From Burkholderiales bacterium UBA2647 (GTDB lineage Bacteria; Pseudomonadota; Gammaproteobacteria; Burkholderiales; Burkholderiaceae_E): a DNA stretch of 12,216 nt. The stretch lies in NCBI GenBank assembly GCA_002359635.1, contig DENJ01000064.1, forward strand, positions 3,474-15,689, in the 5' to 3' direction. Position numbers and translations under genes: made by a program. Below, piece after piece: positions 1 to 9,047 of the stretch. How positions within the stretch are numbered: the stretch's first letter is position 1; each line of letters begins with the position of its first letter. Below the pieces are notes generated by a model that saw nothing but the letters and a program-made list of their open reading frames with translations, did not search any database and had not been told where the DNA came from.

Positions 1-2
1 GG

Positions 3-3000
3 CTATGCAAGCCCCTCGCCCGAGACTTCAGTCGTCGCTGCATCGCTTTGCCGCTGTGTTGCTTCATCTTCAAGGCGTTGCAGCTCAGCGGCAGCCTCGG
101 CCGCAGCCATGGCACGTTGCTCGGCAGCCTCGAATTTCTCCTTATCGAGCCGGGCCCGGTGAAAGGCGAGACCGGTTCCGGCGGGAATCAGGCGACCCAC
201 AATCACATTCTCTTTCAAGCCACGCAATTCATCGCGCTTGCCCATGATGGCAGCCTCGGTGAGCACGCGGGTGGTCTCCTGGAAGGATGCCGCGGAAATG
301 AAGGAATCGGTCGACAGCGAAGCTTTCGTAATACCGAGCAGGACATTGTCATAATAAGCGATACGTTTTCCTGACGCCAGCGCCTTATCATTTTCATCAA
401 AAAGTTCAGAACGCTCAACCTGCTCCCCGGTGATAAAAGGCGTATCACCCGGGTCGGTAACCTGCACGCGGCGAAGCATCTGGCGAATGATCACCTCGAT
501 ATGTTTATCGTTGATTTTCACGCCTTGCAAGCGATAAACGTCCTGGACCTCATCGACGATGTAACGAGCAAGTGCTTCCACCCCCAGCAAGCGGAGGATG
601 TCGTGGGGATCGGCGGGTCCGTCAACGATGGACTCTCCTTTGTTCACCACCTGTCCGTCATGAACCAGAACGTTCTTATCTTTTGGAATCAAGAACTCAT
701 GGGCGACGCCTTCTGGCTCGGTAATCACCAGACGCTGCTTACCCTTGGTGTCCTTACCGAATGACACTGTACCTGTCACCTCAGCAAGCATGCCAGCGTC
801 TTTAGGTGCACGCGCTTCAAAGAGCTCAGCGACCCGGGGCAGACCCCCGGTGATATCGCGGGTTTTTTGTGATTCGGTCGGGATTCGCGCAAGTACTTCA
901 GCGCGACCGATCCGTTGCCCGTCCTTGACCATGATCAAAGCACCGACGGGAAAACCGATGGTGACCGAGTGATCGGTCCCAGGAATTTTTACCTCCTCGC
1001 CTTGATCATTGATCAGCTTGACCTGAGGACGGAGCGACTTCGCAGCAGCCGAACGTCGCTTGGCATCGATCACCACGAGCGTCGATAGGCCTGTCACCTC
1101 ATCGATTTGTTTGGCGACCGTCACGCCCTCTTCAACGCCCTCGAACTTCACCGTGCCTTCGTACTCGGTAATGATCGGTCGCGTCAGCGGATCCCAGGTT
1201 GCGAGCTGTGCACCCGCCTTGACCGCAGCACCATCGCCCGCAAGCATCACTGCACCGTAAGGAATTTTATGACGCTCGCGTTCACGGCCCGCGTCATCGG
1301 CAATCAACACCTCGCCCGAACGCGAAATCACCACGGCTTCGCCTTTGGAATTGTTGACCACCCGCATGGTGCCGGTGAAACGAACATGGCCATTTGACTT
1401 CGCCTCAACCGCCGACGCAACCGCAGCGCGCGATGCGGCCCCACCAATGTGGAAGGTACGCATGGTGAGCTGCGTGCCAGGTTCGCCGATTGACTGTGCC
1501 GCGATCACACCAACAGCTTCGCCCGAATTCACAAGTACGCCACGGCCAAGATCTCGCCCGTAACACTGAGCGCACAAACCATAACGCGTCTCACAGGTCA
1601 GCGGCGTACGCACACGGACCTCATCAATCCCAAGCCTTTCGATTTCGTCAACCGCATCCTCATCGAGCAGCGTGCCGGTCTCAAAAACCGTTGCCTGGGT
1701 TTCCGGATGCACCACGTCGCTTGCGGCCACCCGACCCAGGATACGATCGCGCAAGGGCTCAACCACTTCACCGCCCTCAATCAAGGCCTTCATCGACACG
1801 CCTTGGTCGGTGCCGCAATCGTCTTCGACAACCACAAGATCCTGGGTCACATCAACCAGACGTCGCGTGAGATAGCCTGAATTGGCGGTTTTCAACGCGG
1901 TGTCGGCAAGACCTTTTCGCGCGCCGTGGGTTGAGATGAAGTACTGCAATACATTTAAGCCTTCGCGGAAGTTTGCAGTGATCGGTGTCTCAATAATCGA
2001 TCCATCGGGTTTGGCCATCAAGCCGCGCATCCCAGCAAGCTGGCGAATCTGGGCAGCAGAGCCGCGCGCGCCTGAGTCGGCCATCATGTAAATCGCGTTA
2101 AAAGACTCCTGATCGACGGTCTCGCCCTTGCGATTGATTGTTTTTTCGGTTCGCAACTGATCCATCATCGCCTTGCCGACTTCATCGCCGGCACGACCCC
2201 AAATATCGACCACTTTGTTATAACGTTCGCCCTGGGTCACGAGTCCTGAGGTGTACTGCTGTTCAATCTCTTTGACTTCGGCTTCGGCCTGGGCAAGGAT
2301 GGAGGCCTTTTGCGGCGGCACGAGCATGTCATCGACCGCAATCGAAATGCCAGCGCGCGTTGCAAGACGAAAACCGTTTTGCATCAATTGGTCAGCGAGA
2401 ATCACCGTGTCGCGAAGCCCGCAGCGCCGAAATGATGCATTGATCAATCTGGAGATTTCTTTTTTCTTGAGCGGTCTGTTCATGAGATCAAATGACAGAC
2501 CCTTGGGCAAAATCTCCGACAAAAGCGCGCGCCCAACCGTAGTCTCGACACGACGCGTACGAGCCGTCGACTCGCCTGTTTCACGATCTCTGTCAAATTC
2601 CTTCAAACGAACCGTGATCCTGCTGCCCAGTTCAACCACGCGGTTGTCATAAGCCCTTGCAACTTCGGACACATTCGCGAAAGCCATCCCTTCACCGAGA
2701 CCATTGACCTTCTCACGGGTGGTGTAGTAAAGGCCAAGCACAATGTCTTGTGAAGGAACGATTGAGGGTTCACCATTCGATGGGAAAAGTACGTTGTTTG
2801 AAGCAAGCATGAGCGCACGCGCTTCAAGCTGAGCCTCGAGCGACAAAGGCACATGGACCGCCATTTGGTCGCCGTCAAAGTCAGCGTTGAAAGCGGCACA
2901 AACCAAGGGGTGCAATTGAATCGCCTTGCCTTCGATCAAGACCGGTTCGAAGGCTTGAATGCCTAAGCGGTGCAACGTAGGCGCACGGTTTAGCAACACC

Positions 3001-4262
3001 GGGTGCTCGCGAATCACATCTTCCAAAATATCCCACACAATCGGCTCTTGGGCTTCAACATACTTTTTGGCTTGCTTGATGGTGGTCGCCACGCCCATGA
3101 TTTCGAGCTTGTGGAAAATGAAGGGCTTGAAAAGCTCCAAGGCCATCAATTTCGGCAAGCCGCACTGGTGCAACTTCAGCTGTGGACCGACCACAATCAC
3201 CGAGCGGCCCGAATAGTCAACGCGCTTACCAAGCAGGTTTTGACGGAAGCGTCCGCCCTTACCCTTGATCATGTCGGCAAGTGACTTCAGCGCACGCTTA
3301 TTGGCACCGGTCATTGCTTTGCCGCGTCGGCCGTTGTCGAGCAGGGAGTCGACCGCCTCTTGCAACATCCGCTTTTCATTGCGCACGATAATTTCTGGCG
3401 CACGCAACTCAAGCAATCGTTTCAAACGATTATTACGGTTAATCACACGGCGATAAAGATCGTTCAAATCGCTGGTGGCAAAACGACCGCCGTCCAGAGG
3501 GACCAAGGGGCGCAGTTCCGGCGGGAGCACGGGCAGCACCTCCATCACCATCCAGTCGGGCTTGATACCTGAACGCTGAAAACCTTCAAGCACCTTCAGG
3601 CGCTTGGCGATTTTTTTGATCTTGGCCTCAGAGCTTGTCTGCTCAAGCTCGCGACGCAGGGTTTCAACTTCCCTATCGATATGAATCGAGCGCAGGAGTT
3701 CACGGATTGCCTCGGCGCCCATCAGGGCCTGGAATTCATCCCCATACTCTTCCGTCTTTGCGATGTAGTCGTCCTCAGTCATCAACTGGGCACGCTTGAG
3801 CGGCGTCATGCCAGGTTCAACCACCACGAAAGCTTCGAAATATAGAACCCTTTCGATGTCGCGCAAGGTCATGTCAAGCACCATGCCAAGTCGCGAGGGC
3901 AGTGACTTCAGGAACCAGATGTGTGCGGTCGGCGAAGCGAGTTCGATGTGGCCCATACGTTCACGACGCACCTTGGCCAAGGTCACTTCGACGCCGCACT
4001 TCTCGCAGATCACACCGCGGTGCTTTAAACGCTTGTACTTGCCGCAAAGGCATTCGTAGTCTTTGATCGGACCGAAAATCTTGGCGCAAAACAAACCATC
4101 ACGCTCGGGCTTGAAGGTTCGGTAGTTAATCGTTTCAGGCTTTTTAACTTCGCCATAAGACCACGAGCGGATTTTGTCCGGCGAGGCCAGGCCAATCCGG
4201 ATGGCATCGAAATGTTCGTCTTCTTGAACCTGCTTAAACAGATCGAGTAAGGCATTCCCCAT
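3..4262 (-). CDS. rpoC: DNA-directed RNA polymerase subunit beta' (RpoC), complete
   Basis: This is the largest subunit of core RNA polymerase; it carries the catalytic magnesium site and, with RpoB, forms the DNA/RNA cleft. The 1419-residue product has the N-terminal zinc finger (CLCG and CEKCG around residues 70-88), the invariant catalytic NADFDGD at residues 459-465 (Asp461, Asp463, Asp465), the second zinc site (CGTDQG, then CETRYGLCAQC), and the trigger-loop segment QSIGEPGTQLTMRTFHIGG. A long insertion after the trigger loop resembles the proteobacterial SI3 insert. The C-terminal tail is rich in Ala, Glu and Gln and looks disordered. I chose ATG at 4262 because AAGGAG lies 7 bases upstream and the protein then starts MGNALLDLF; the TTG at 4280 would put the ribosome site inside the gene. 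The TAG stop is at 3-5. It sits 26 bases behind rpoB and is certainly cotranscribed with it. No frameshift or missing catalytic residue is seen. Confidence 0.98.
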   Translation of the reverse strand: MGNALLDLFKQVQEDEHFDAIRIGLASPDKIRSWSYGEVKKPETINYRTFKPERDGLFCAKIFGPIKDYECLCGKYKRLKHRGVICEKCGVEVTLAKVRRERMGHIELASPTAHIWFLKSLPSRLGMVLDMTLRDIERVLYFEAFVVVEPGMTPLKRAQLMTEDDYIAKTEEYGDEFQALMGAEAIRELLRSIHIDREVETLRRELEQTSSEAKIKKIAKRLKVLEGFQRSGIKPDWMVMEVLPVLPPELRPLVPLDGGRFATSDLNDLYRRVINRNNRLKRLLELRAPEIIVRNEKRMLQEAVDSLLDNGRRGKAMTGANKRALKSLADMIKGKGGRFRQNLLGKRVDYSGRSVIVVGPQLKLHQCGLPKLMALELFKPFIFHKLEIMGVATTIKQAKKYVEAQEPIVWDILEDVIREHPVLLNRAPTLHRLGIQAFEPVLIEGKAIQLHPLVCAAFNADFDGDQMAVHVPLSLEAQLEARALMLASNNVLFPSNGEPSIVPSQDIVLGLYYTTREKVNGLGEGMAFANVSEVARAYDNRVVELGSRITVRLKEFDRDRETGESTARTRRVETTVGRALLSEILPKGLSFDLMNRPLKKKEISRLINASFRRCGLRDTVILADQLMQNGFRLATRAGISIAVDDMLVPPQKASILAQAEAEVKEIEQQYTSGLVTQGERYNKVVDIWGRAGDEVGKAMMDQLRTEKTINRKGETVDQESFNAIYMMADSGARGSAAQIRQLAGMRGLMAKPDGSIIETPITANFREGLNVLQYFISTHGARKGLADTALKTANSGYLTRRLVDVTQDLVVVEDDCGTDQGVSMKALIEGGEVVEPLRDRILGRVAASDVVHPETQATVFETGTLLDEDAVDEIERLGIDEVRVRTPLTCETRYGLCAQCYGRDLGRGVLVNSGEAVGVIAAQSIGEPGTQLTMRTFHIGGAASRAAVASAVEAKSNGHVRFTGTMRVVNNSKGEAVVISRSGEVLIADDAGRERERHKIPYGAVMLAGDGAAVKAGAQLATWDPLTRPIITEYEGTVKFEGVEEGVTVAKQIDEVTGLSTLVVIDAKRRSAAAKSLRPQVKLINDQGEEVKIPGTDHSVTIGFPVGALIMVKDGQRIGRAEVLARIPTESQKTRDITGGLPRVAELFEARAPKDAGMLAEVTGTVSFGKDTKGKQRLVITEPEGVAHEFLIPKDKNVLVHDGQVVNKGESIVDGPADPHDILRLLGVEALARYIVDEVQDVYRLQGVKINDKHIEVIIRQMLRRVQVTDPGDTPFITGEQVERSELFDENDKALASGKRIAYYDNVLLGITKASLSTDSFISAASFQETTRVLTEAAIMGKRDELRGLKENVIVGRLIPAGTGLAFHRARLDKEKFEAAEQRAMAAAEAAAELQRLEDEATQRQSDAATTEVSGEGLA

Positions 4263-4269
4263 GTTGACT

Positions 4270-4275
4270 CTCCTT
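4270..4275 (-). promoter_or_regulatory. Ribosome binding site of rpoC
   Basis: AAGGAG sits 7 bases before the ATG at 4262 in the short rpoB-rpoC gap. It decides the rpoC start, because an in-frame TTG at 4280 would otherwise add six residues not expected in the family. Confidence 0.85.
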
Positions 4276-4288
4276 GGCAAATACCGGC

Positions 4289-7200
4289 TTAGGTGCGCTC
4301 AAGATCGATATCGATCCCAAGCGAGCGAATTTCCTTCACCAACACATTGAAGGACTCGGGCATTCCTGCATCAATGGCATGCTCGCCCTTGACCAGGTTC
4401 TCGTAAACTTTGGTACGACCGTTGACATCATCGGATTTCACGGTGAGCATCTCCTGCAAGGTGTAGGACGCACCATAAGCTTCAAGTGCCCAGACCTCCA
4501 TCTCACCAAATCGCTGACCACCGAATTGCGCCTTACCACCCAAGGGTTGCTGGGTCACCAAGGAATAAGGCCCTGTCGAGCGGGCATGCATTTTGTCGTC
4601 CACCAGATGGTGAAGCTTCAACATATGCATAAACCCCACCGTGACGCGACGATCAAAGGCATCACCGGTGCGTCCATCATGAAGCGTGACCTGTGTTTTG
4701 GTCTTATTGAACTTCAACATCTCGGTATGAGGATCGTCTGAGGGATAAGCCAAATCAAGCATGGCACGGATCTCCTCTTCGGATGCGCCGTCAAAAACCG
4801 GTGTGGCAAAGGGAACGCCCTTTGCTAAATTACCCGCCAACTCGAGCACTTCATCGTCATTCAGTGCATCGATATGTGCCTTTTGTCCGTGTACGTTGTA
4901 GAGGGTTTCAAGCTTTTGGCGGAGCTCCTGCGCGTTGGCATGCTGCGTGAGCAGTTTACCGATCCGCAGGCCAATACCCTTGGCGGCCCAGCCCAAGTGG
5001 GTCTCGAGGATCTGACCTACATTCATTCGCGATGGCACACCAAGCGGGTTAAGCACAATGTCGACCGGGGTGCCATCGGCCATAAAAGGCATGTCTTCCA
5101 CCGGCACGATGCGCGACACCACACCTTTGTTGCCATGACGGCCCGCCATCTTATCGCCGGGCTGAAGACGACGCTTCACCGCGAGGTATACCTTTACCAT
5201 CTTGAGCACGCCCGGGGGCAATTCGTCGCCTTGGGTGAGCTTTTTGCGCTTTTCTTCATAAGCCAGATCGAACTGATGGCGCTTTTGTTCGATCGACTCC
5301 TTCAGAAGCTCCAACTGACTTGCCGCCGATTCGTCTTCAAGACGCACATCAAACCAATGATAACGCTCTAAATCAGCGAGATATGCTGCGCTGACGACAG
5401 CACCTTTGACCAACTTCTTGGGGCCGCCATTGACGCTCTTTCCAACCAGTAATCGCTCGATACGTGCAAAGCTGTCGTTTTCAACAATACGCAGCTGATC
5501 GTTTAGGTCTAAGCGGAAACGCTTTAACTCGTCATCGATAATCGATTGGGCACGCTTATCACGGGTGATGCCTTCGCGGGTGAAGACTTGCACGTCGATC
5601 ACCGTGCCACTCATGCCAGAGGGAACCCTCAGCGAGGTGTCTTTAACATCGCTTGCTTTCTCGCCAAAAATCGCGCGTAACAGTTTTTCCTCAGGCGTTA
5701 ACTGGGTTTCGCCTTTGGGGGTAACCTTTCCCACCAGTACATCGCCGGCATGAACTTCAGCACCGATGTAAACAATACCCGAATCATCGAGCCGCGATAG
5801 CTGCCCTTCAGACAAATTTGAGATGTCGCGGGTGATTTCCTCAGGCCCAAGCTTGGTGTCGCGCGCAAGCACTGACAGTTCTTCAATATGGATCGATGTG
5901 TAACGATCGTCGGATACGACTTTCTCTGAGATAAGAATCGAATCCTCAAAGTTATAACCGTTCCAGGGCATGAAGGCGACCATCATGTTTTGCCCAAGCG
6001 CGAGTTCACCCAAATCGGTCGACGCGCCATCAGCAATCACATCGCCCCGTGCAATCACATCGCCACGGCGAACAATCGGTCGTTGGTTGATGTTGGTGTT
6101 TTGATTCGATCTTGTATATTTAATAAGGTTATAAATATCAACACCCACCTCACCAGCGACGGTCTCATCGTCGTTCACCCGGATCACCACGCGGTTTGCA
6201 TCCACATAGTCCACAACACCGCCGCGATGTGCGGTCACAACCGTGCCGGAGTCAACCGCACAAGTCCTTTCAATACCTGTGCCGACCAGCGGTTTTTCGG
6301 GTCGCAAGCAAGGCACAGCCTGTCTTTGCATGTTTGACCCCATGAGCGCACGGTTTGCATCGTCGTGCTCAAGAAATGGAATCAGCGAAGCAGCAACCGA
6401 AACGATCTGGCTTGGTGCCACATCCATGTATTGCACATTGGCTGGCGAGGTCAGCTCGGTCTCGCCACCTTTTCGGATCGATACCAGTTCACCCGTGAGG
6501 CGTCCCTTCTCATCGATTTCTGAGTTGGCCTGCGCGATCACATAGCGCCCTTCTTCAATGGCCGACAAAAACTCGATCTCGTCACTGACTTTGCCATCGT
6601 CAACCTTGCGATACGGGGTCTCCAAAAAACCGTACTGGTTTAAACGGGCATAAAGCGCCAAGGAATTGATCAGGCCAATGTTCGGGCCCTCGGGCGTTTC
6701 AATCGGACAAACCCGACCATAGTGGGTGGGATGCACATCGCGCACTTCAAAGCCTGCCCGCTCGCGGGTGAGACCGCCCGGGCCAAGCGCGGAAACCCTG
6801 CGCTTGTGCGTGATCTCCGAAAGCGGATTGGTTTGATCCATAAACTGGGACAATTGACTTGACCCGAAGAACTCCCTGATTGCTGCCGAAATGGGCTTCG
6901 AATTGATCAGATCATGGGGCATGAGATTTTCAGTTTCCGCCTGACCGAGACGCTCTTTGACAGCGCGTTCCACGCGTACAAGACCCGCCCTGAACTGATT
7001 CTCAGCCAGTTCCCCGACGCAGCGCACGCGGCGGTTACCCAGGTGATCGATATCGTCGATCTCGCCGCGACCGTTACGCAAGTCGACCAGAATCCGGATG
7101 ACCGCCAGGATATCGTCGTTAACAAGCGTCATCGGGCCTGTGAGTTCCTCGCGGCTGACACGGCGATTAAATTTCATCCGGCCGACCTTGGATAAATCAT

Positions 7201-8395
7201 AGGTCTCAGCGCTATAGAAAAGACGATTGAACAAGGCTTCCACCGCATCCTCCGTGGGGGGCTCGCCGGGTCGCATCATGCGATAAATCGCAATCCGGGC
7301 AGCCAGTTGATCGACGGTTTCGTCGATCCGCAGGGTTTGCGAGATGTAGGGGCCTTGGTCAAGATCGTTGGTGTAGAGGGTTTGAATTTCTTGAATGCCA
7401 GCGTCACGCATCTTGCCGAGAAGTTCCTCGGTGATTTCGTCGTTGGCTTTGGCGATCAGTTCCCCGGTGTCTGCGACAATCAGGTTACGCGCCAGCGTGC
7501 GGCCAAGCAGGAAATCTTCGGGAACGCTGATCCGCTTTATGCCGGCCTGATCGAGTTCGCGGATATGCTTGGCGGTGATGCGCTTATCTTTTGCAACGAT
7601 CAATTTACCATCGCGATCATTGATGTCAAAACGAGCAATCTCGCCACGCAAGCGCTCGACCACCAGGTCCATCATCGCGCCTTCAGACTGCAGACTAAAG
7701 CCGTCGAACTGGAAGTACTCCGCGAGGATTTGCTCAGCGGTCATGCCAATGGCTTTGAGCAGAATCGTGGCCGGCATTTTGCGCCGACGATCAACACGGA
7801 AATAAAGAATATCTTTTGGATCAAACTCGAAGTCAAGCCAGGACCCGCGATAAGGAATGATTCTTGCGGAAAAAAGCAGCTTGCCCGAGCTATGGGTCTT
7901 ACCGCGGTCGTGCTCGAAAAACACACCGGGCGAACGGTGTAATTGGGAGACGATCACGCGTTCGGTACCGTTAATCACAAAAGAGCCGGTTGGCGTCATC
8001 AGGGGCATTTCCCCCATGTAAACCTCTTGCTCTTTGATTTCCTTCACCGTCTTGGGGGACTCGCGATCCATGATGACCAGACGGACTTTGGCCCTGAGCG
8101 GGGCCACATAAGAGAGGCCGCGCTGCTGGCTTTCCTTGATATCAAATGCCGGAGCGCCGAGGTTGTAGCTGACAAACTCAAGCCTTGCCATATCGTTATG
8201 AGAAACAATCGGAAAAATCGACCGAAATGCGGCTTGCAAACCGTCGTTTTCCCGGGCTGATGCTGCAATATCAGCCTGCAGAAAATGCGTGTAGGAGGCA
8301 ATTTGCGTCGCAAGCAAATAAGGCACTTCCAGCACCGCACGGCGCTTGGCAAAGCTCTTGCGAATGCGCTTTTTCTCAGTATACGAATAAGCCAT
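4289..8395 (-). CDS. rpoB: DNA-directed RNA polymerase subunit beta (RpoB), complete
   Basis: This is the second-largest subunit of core RNA polymerase; it forms one pincer of the cleft, the rifampicin pocket and part of the active centre. The 1368-residue product begins MAYSYTEKKRIRKSF and ends IDIDLERT, the usual betaproteobacterial ends and length. The rifampicin region is at about residues 511-537 (SSQLSQFMDQTN, then HKRRVSALG). Residues matching E. coli S512, Q513, D516, H526 and S531 are Ser516, Gln517, Asp520, His530 and Ser535, the wild-type sensitive state. The active-site lysines are Lys1082 and Lys1090 in DKMAGRHGNKG (E. coli 1065 and 1073). I chose ATG at 8395 because AAGGGG is 7 bases upstream; the upstream in-frame start at 8416 would precede that site. 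Its leader of 217 bases after rplL carries two hairpins. The stop is TAA at 4289-4291. Confidence 0.98.
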   Translation of the reverse strand: MAYSYTEKKRIRKSFAKRRAVLEVPYLLATQIASYTHFLQADIAASARENDGLQAAFRSIFPIVSHNDMARLEFVSYNLGAPAFDIKESQQRGLSYVAPLRAKVRLVIMDRESPKTVKEIKEQEVYMGEMPLMTPTGSFVINGTERVIVSQLHRSPGVFFEHDRGKTHSSGKLLFSARIIPYRGSWLDFEFDPKDILYFRVDRRRKMPATILLKAIGMTAEQILAEYFQFDGFSLQSEGAMMDLVVERLRGEIARFDINDRDGKLIVAKDKRITAKHIRELDQAGIKRISVPEDFLLGRTLARNLIVADTGELIAKANDEITEELLGKMRDAGIQEIQTLYTNDLDQGPYISQTLRIDETVDQLAARIAIYRMMRPGEPPTEDAVEALFNRLFYSAETYDLSKVGRMKFNRRVSREELTGPMTLVNDDILAVIRILVDLRNGRGEIDDIDHLGNRRVRCVGELAENQFRAGLVRVERAVKERLGQAETENLMPHDLINSKPISAAIREFFGSSQLSQFMDQTNPLSEITHKRRVSALGPGGLTRERAGFEVRDVHPTHYGRVCPIETPEGPNIGLINSLALYARLNQYGFLETPYRKVDDGKVSDEIEFLSAIEEGRYVIAQANSEIDEKGRLTGELVSIRKGGETELTSPANVQYMDVAPSQIVSVAASLIPFLEHDDANRALMGSNMQRQAVPCLRPEKPLVGTGIERTCAVDSGTVVTAHRGGVVDYVDANRVVIRVNDDETVAGEVGVDIYNLIKYTRSNQNTNINQRPIVRRGDVIARGDVIADGASTDLGELALGQNMMVAFMPWNGYNFEDSILISEKVVSDDRYTSIHIEELSVLARDTKLGPEEITRDISNLSEGQLSRLDDSGIVYIGAEVHAGDVLVGKVTPKGETQLTPEEKLLRAIFGEKASDVKDTSLRVPSGMSGTVIDVQVFTREGITRDKRAQSIIDDELKRFRLDLNDQLRIVENDSFARIERLLVGKSVNGGPKKLVKGAVVSAAYLADLERYHWFDVRLEDESAASQLELLKESIEQKRHQFDLAYEEKRKKLTQGDELPPGVLKMVKVYLAVKRRLQPGDKMAGRHGNKGVVSRIVPVEDMPFMADGTPVDIVLNPLGVPSRMNVGQILETHLGWAAKGIGLRIGKLLTQHANAQELRQKLETLYNVHGQKAHIDALNDDEVLELAGNLAKGVPFATPVFDGASEEEIRAMLDLAYPSDDPHTEMLKFNKTKTQVTLHDGRTGDAFDRRVTVGFMHMLKLHHLVDDKMHARSTGPYSLVTQQPLGGKAQFGGQRFGEMEVWALEAYGASYTLQEMLTVKSDDVNGRTKVYENLVKGEHAIDAGMPESFNVLVKEIRSLGIDIDLERT

Positions 8396-8402
8396 GGACA
8401 AT

Positions 8403-8408
8403 CCCCTT
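8403..8408 (-). promoter_or_regulatory. Ribosome binding site of rpoB
   Basis: AAGGGG is placed 7 bases before the ATG at 8395. It supports that start over an in-frame ATG at 8416, which would have the site inside its coding sequence. Confidence 0.8.
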
Positions 8409-8431
8409 AGTGGCATCGGGCATGAAGATCC

Positions 8432-8479
8432 GAACCTTGCGCTGCGCCGAGGCCGAAAGCCTGGTCAGACAAAAGGTTC
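8432..8479 (-). promoter_or_regulatory. Branched hairpin in the rpoB leader
   Basis: In the transcript GAACCTT (8473-8479) can pair perfectly with AAGGTTC (8432-8438). Inside, a second stem pairs bases 8459-8464 with 8447-8453 around a five-base loop, with one bulged base. There is no U-run after it, so it is not a terminator. In E. coli the rplL-rpoB gap is cut by RNase III, so a processing or stability role is possible here, but this is inference. Confidence 0.4.
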
Positions 8480-8526
8480 TGAAAAACAGTTCGTAAAGGT
8501 GTTTCACAAACCATGAAGACAACAAG

Positions 8527-8564
8527 ACCCAAAACCCCATGCTTGAAGGCAGGGGATTTTGGGT
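8527..8564 (-). terminator. rplL-rpoB intergenic hairpin, likely attenuator
   Basis: In the transcript ACCCAAAA (8557-8564) pairs with UUUUGGGU (8527-8534), extended inward by CCCC with GGGG and then UGC with GCA, with a single bulged U on each side and a six-base loop. This gives about 15 base pairs. It is followed by a U-rich stretch at 8515-8526 that is broken by G and C, so termination should be partial. It lies 50 bases after the rplL stop, the position where E. coli reduces transcription into rpoBC by attenuation. The partial-terminator reading comes from position and structure only. Confidence 0.65.
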
Positions 8565-8613
8565 TGGACCGACTGTGCGTGTGGTCACGCAATGACAACG
8601 CAAGACGCTTCGA

Positions 8614-8988
8614 TTACTTGAGCTCGACTTTCGCGCCTGCATCCTCGAGTTGCTTTTTGAGCGCTTCGGCGTCTGCCTTTGAAATACCTTCTTTCACGGC
8701 CTTGGGAGCGCCATCAACCAGGTCTTTGGCTTCTTTCAGGCCGAGACCTGTTGCAGCGCGAACCACCTTAATCACTTCAACCTTCTTCTCGCCGGTTGCG
8801 GCAAGCAGCACGGTGAATTCGGTTTTCTCTTCAACGGCTGGCGCAGCAGCGGCAGCGCTGGGCGCTGCAACAGCCACCGCCGCAGCAGCTGCGGATACAC
8901 CGAATTTCTCCTCAATCATCTTGATGAGATCGGCTAACTCCAATACCGTCATCGAGGCGATGGCGTCGAGGATTTGCTCTTTAGACAT
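8614..8988 (-). CDS. rplL: 50S ribosomal protein L7/L12
   Basis: This protein forms the multi-copy flexible stalk of the 50S subunit, bound through L10, and recruits and stimulates the translational GTPases (EF-Tu, EF-G, IF2). The 124-residue product shows the three usual parts: an N-terminal dimerisation helix pair (MSKEQILDAIASMTVLELADL), a hinge rich in Ala, Val and Pro at about residues 32-53, and a compact C-terminal domain from about residue 58 (TEFTVLLAATGEKKVEVIK) ending GAKVELK. I chose ATG at 8988, which has GGAG 8 bases upstream; the longer frame from 9051 would overlap the rplJ stop and add a non-family N-terminus. It lies 59 bases after rplJ with no structure seen between them, and is presumably translated from the same mRNA, from which several copies per L10 are made. 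Confidence 0.97.
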   Translation of the reverse strand: MSKEQILDAIASMTVLELADLIKMIEEKFGVSAAAAAVAVAAPSAAAAAPAVEEKTEFTVLLAATGEKKVEVIKVVRAATGLGLKEAKDLVDGAPKAVKEGISKADAEALKKQLEDAGAKVELK

Positions 8989-8996
8989 AATAAAAA

Positions 8997-9000
8997 CTCC
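8997..9000 (-). promoter_or_regulatory. Ribosome binding site of rplL
   Basis: GGAG lies 8 bases before the ATG at 8988 in an A/U-rich setting that should stay unfolded. This fits the high translation rate that L7/L12 needs and decides between this start and the longer frame. Confidence 0.75.
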
Positions 9001-9047
9001 GAAAAATTGAGATGTCGATTTCGTATTGCGATCGATAGGGTTAGGGA

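Noticed and set aside
3..120. The Ala/Glu-rich C-terminal tail of RpoC as a sign of frameshift or fusion
   Set aside because: Such low-complexity tails vary in length among betaproteobacterial RpoC proteins, and the frame is continuous from the conserved part to a normal stop.
4274..4741. A 155-codon plus-strand frame opposite the rpoB 3' end
   Set aside because: It is antisense to the conserved rpoB C-terminus and shows no family motif; treated as a shadow.
7307..7942. A 211-codon open frame on the plus strand opposite rpoB
   Set aside because: It lies fully inside the conserved rpoB gene on the other strand, has no ribosome site or recognisable protein motif, and matches the antisense open frames common in constrained genes of this base composition.
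8513..9010. A 165-codon plus-strand frame rich in Ala, Ser and Thr opposite rplL
   Set aside because: Its composition is the mirror of the Ala-rich hinge of L7/L12; no independent evidence for a gene.
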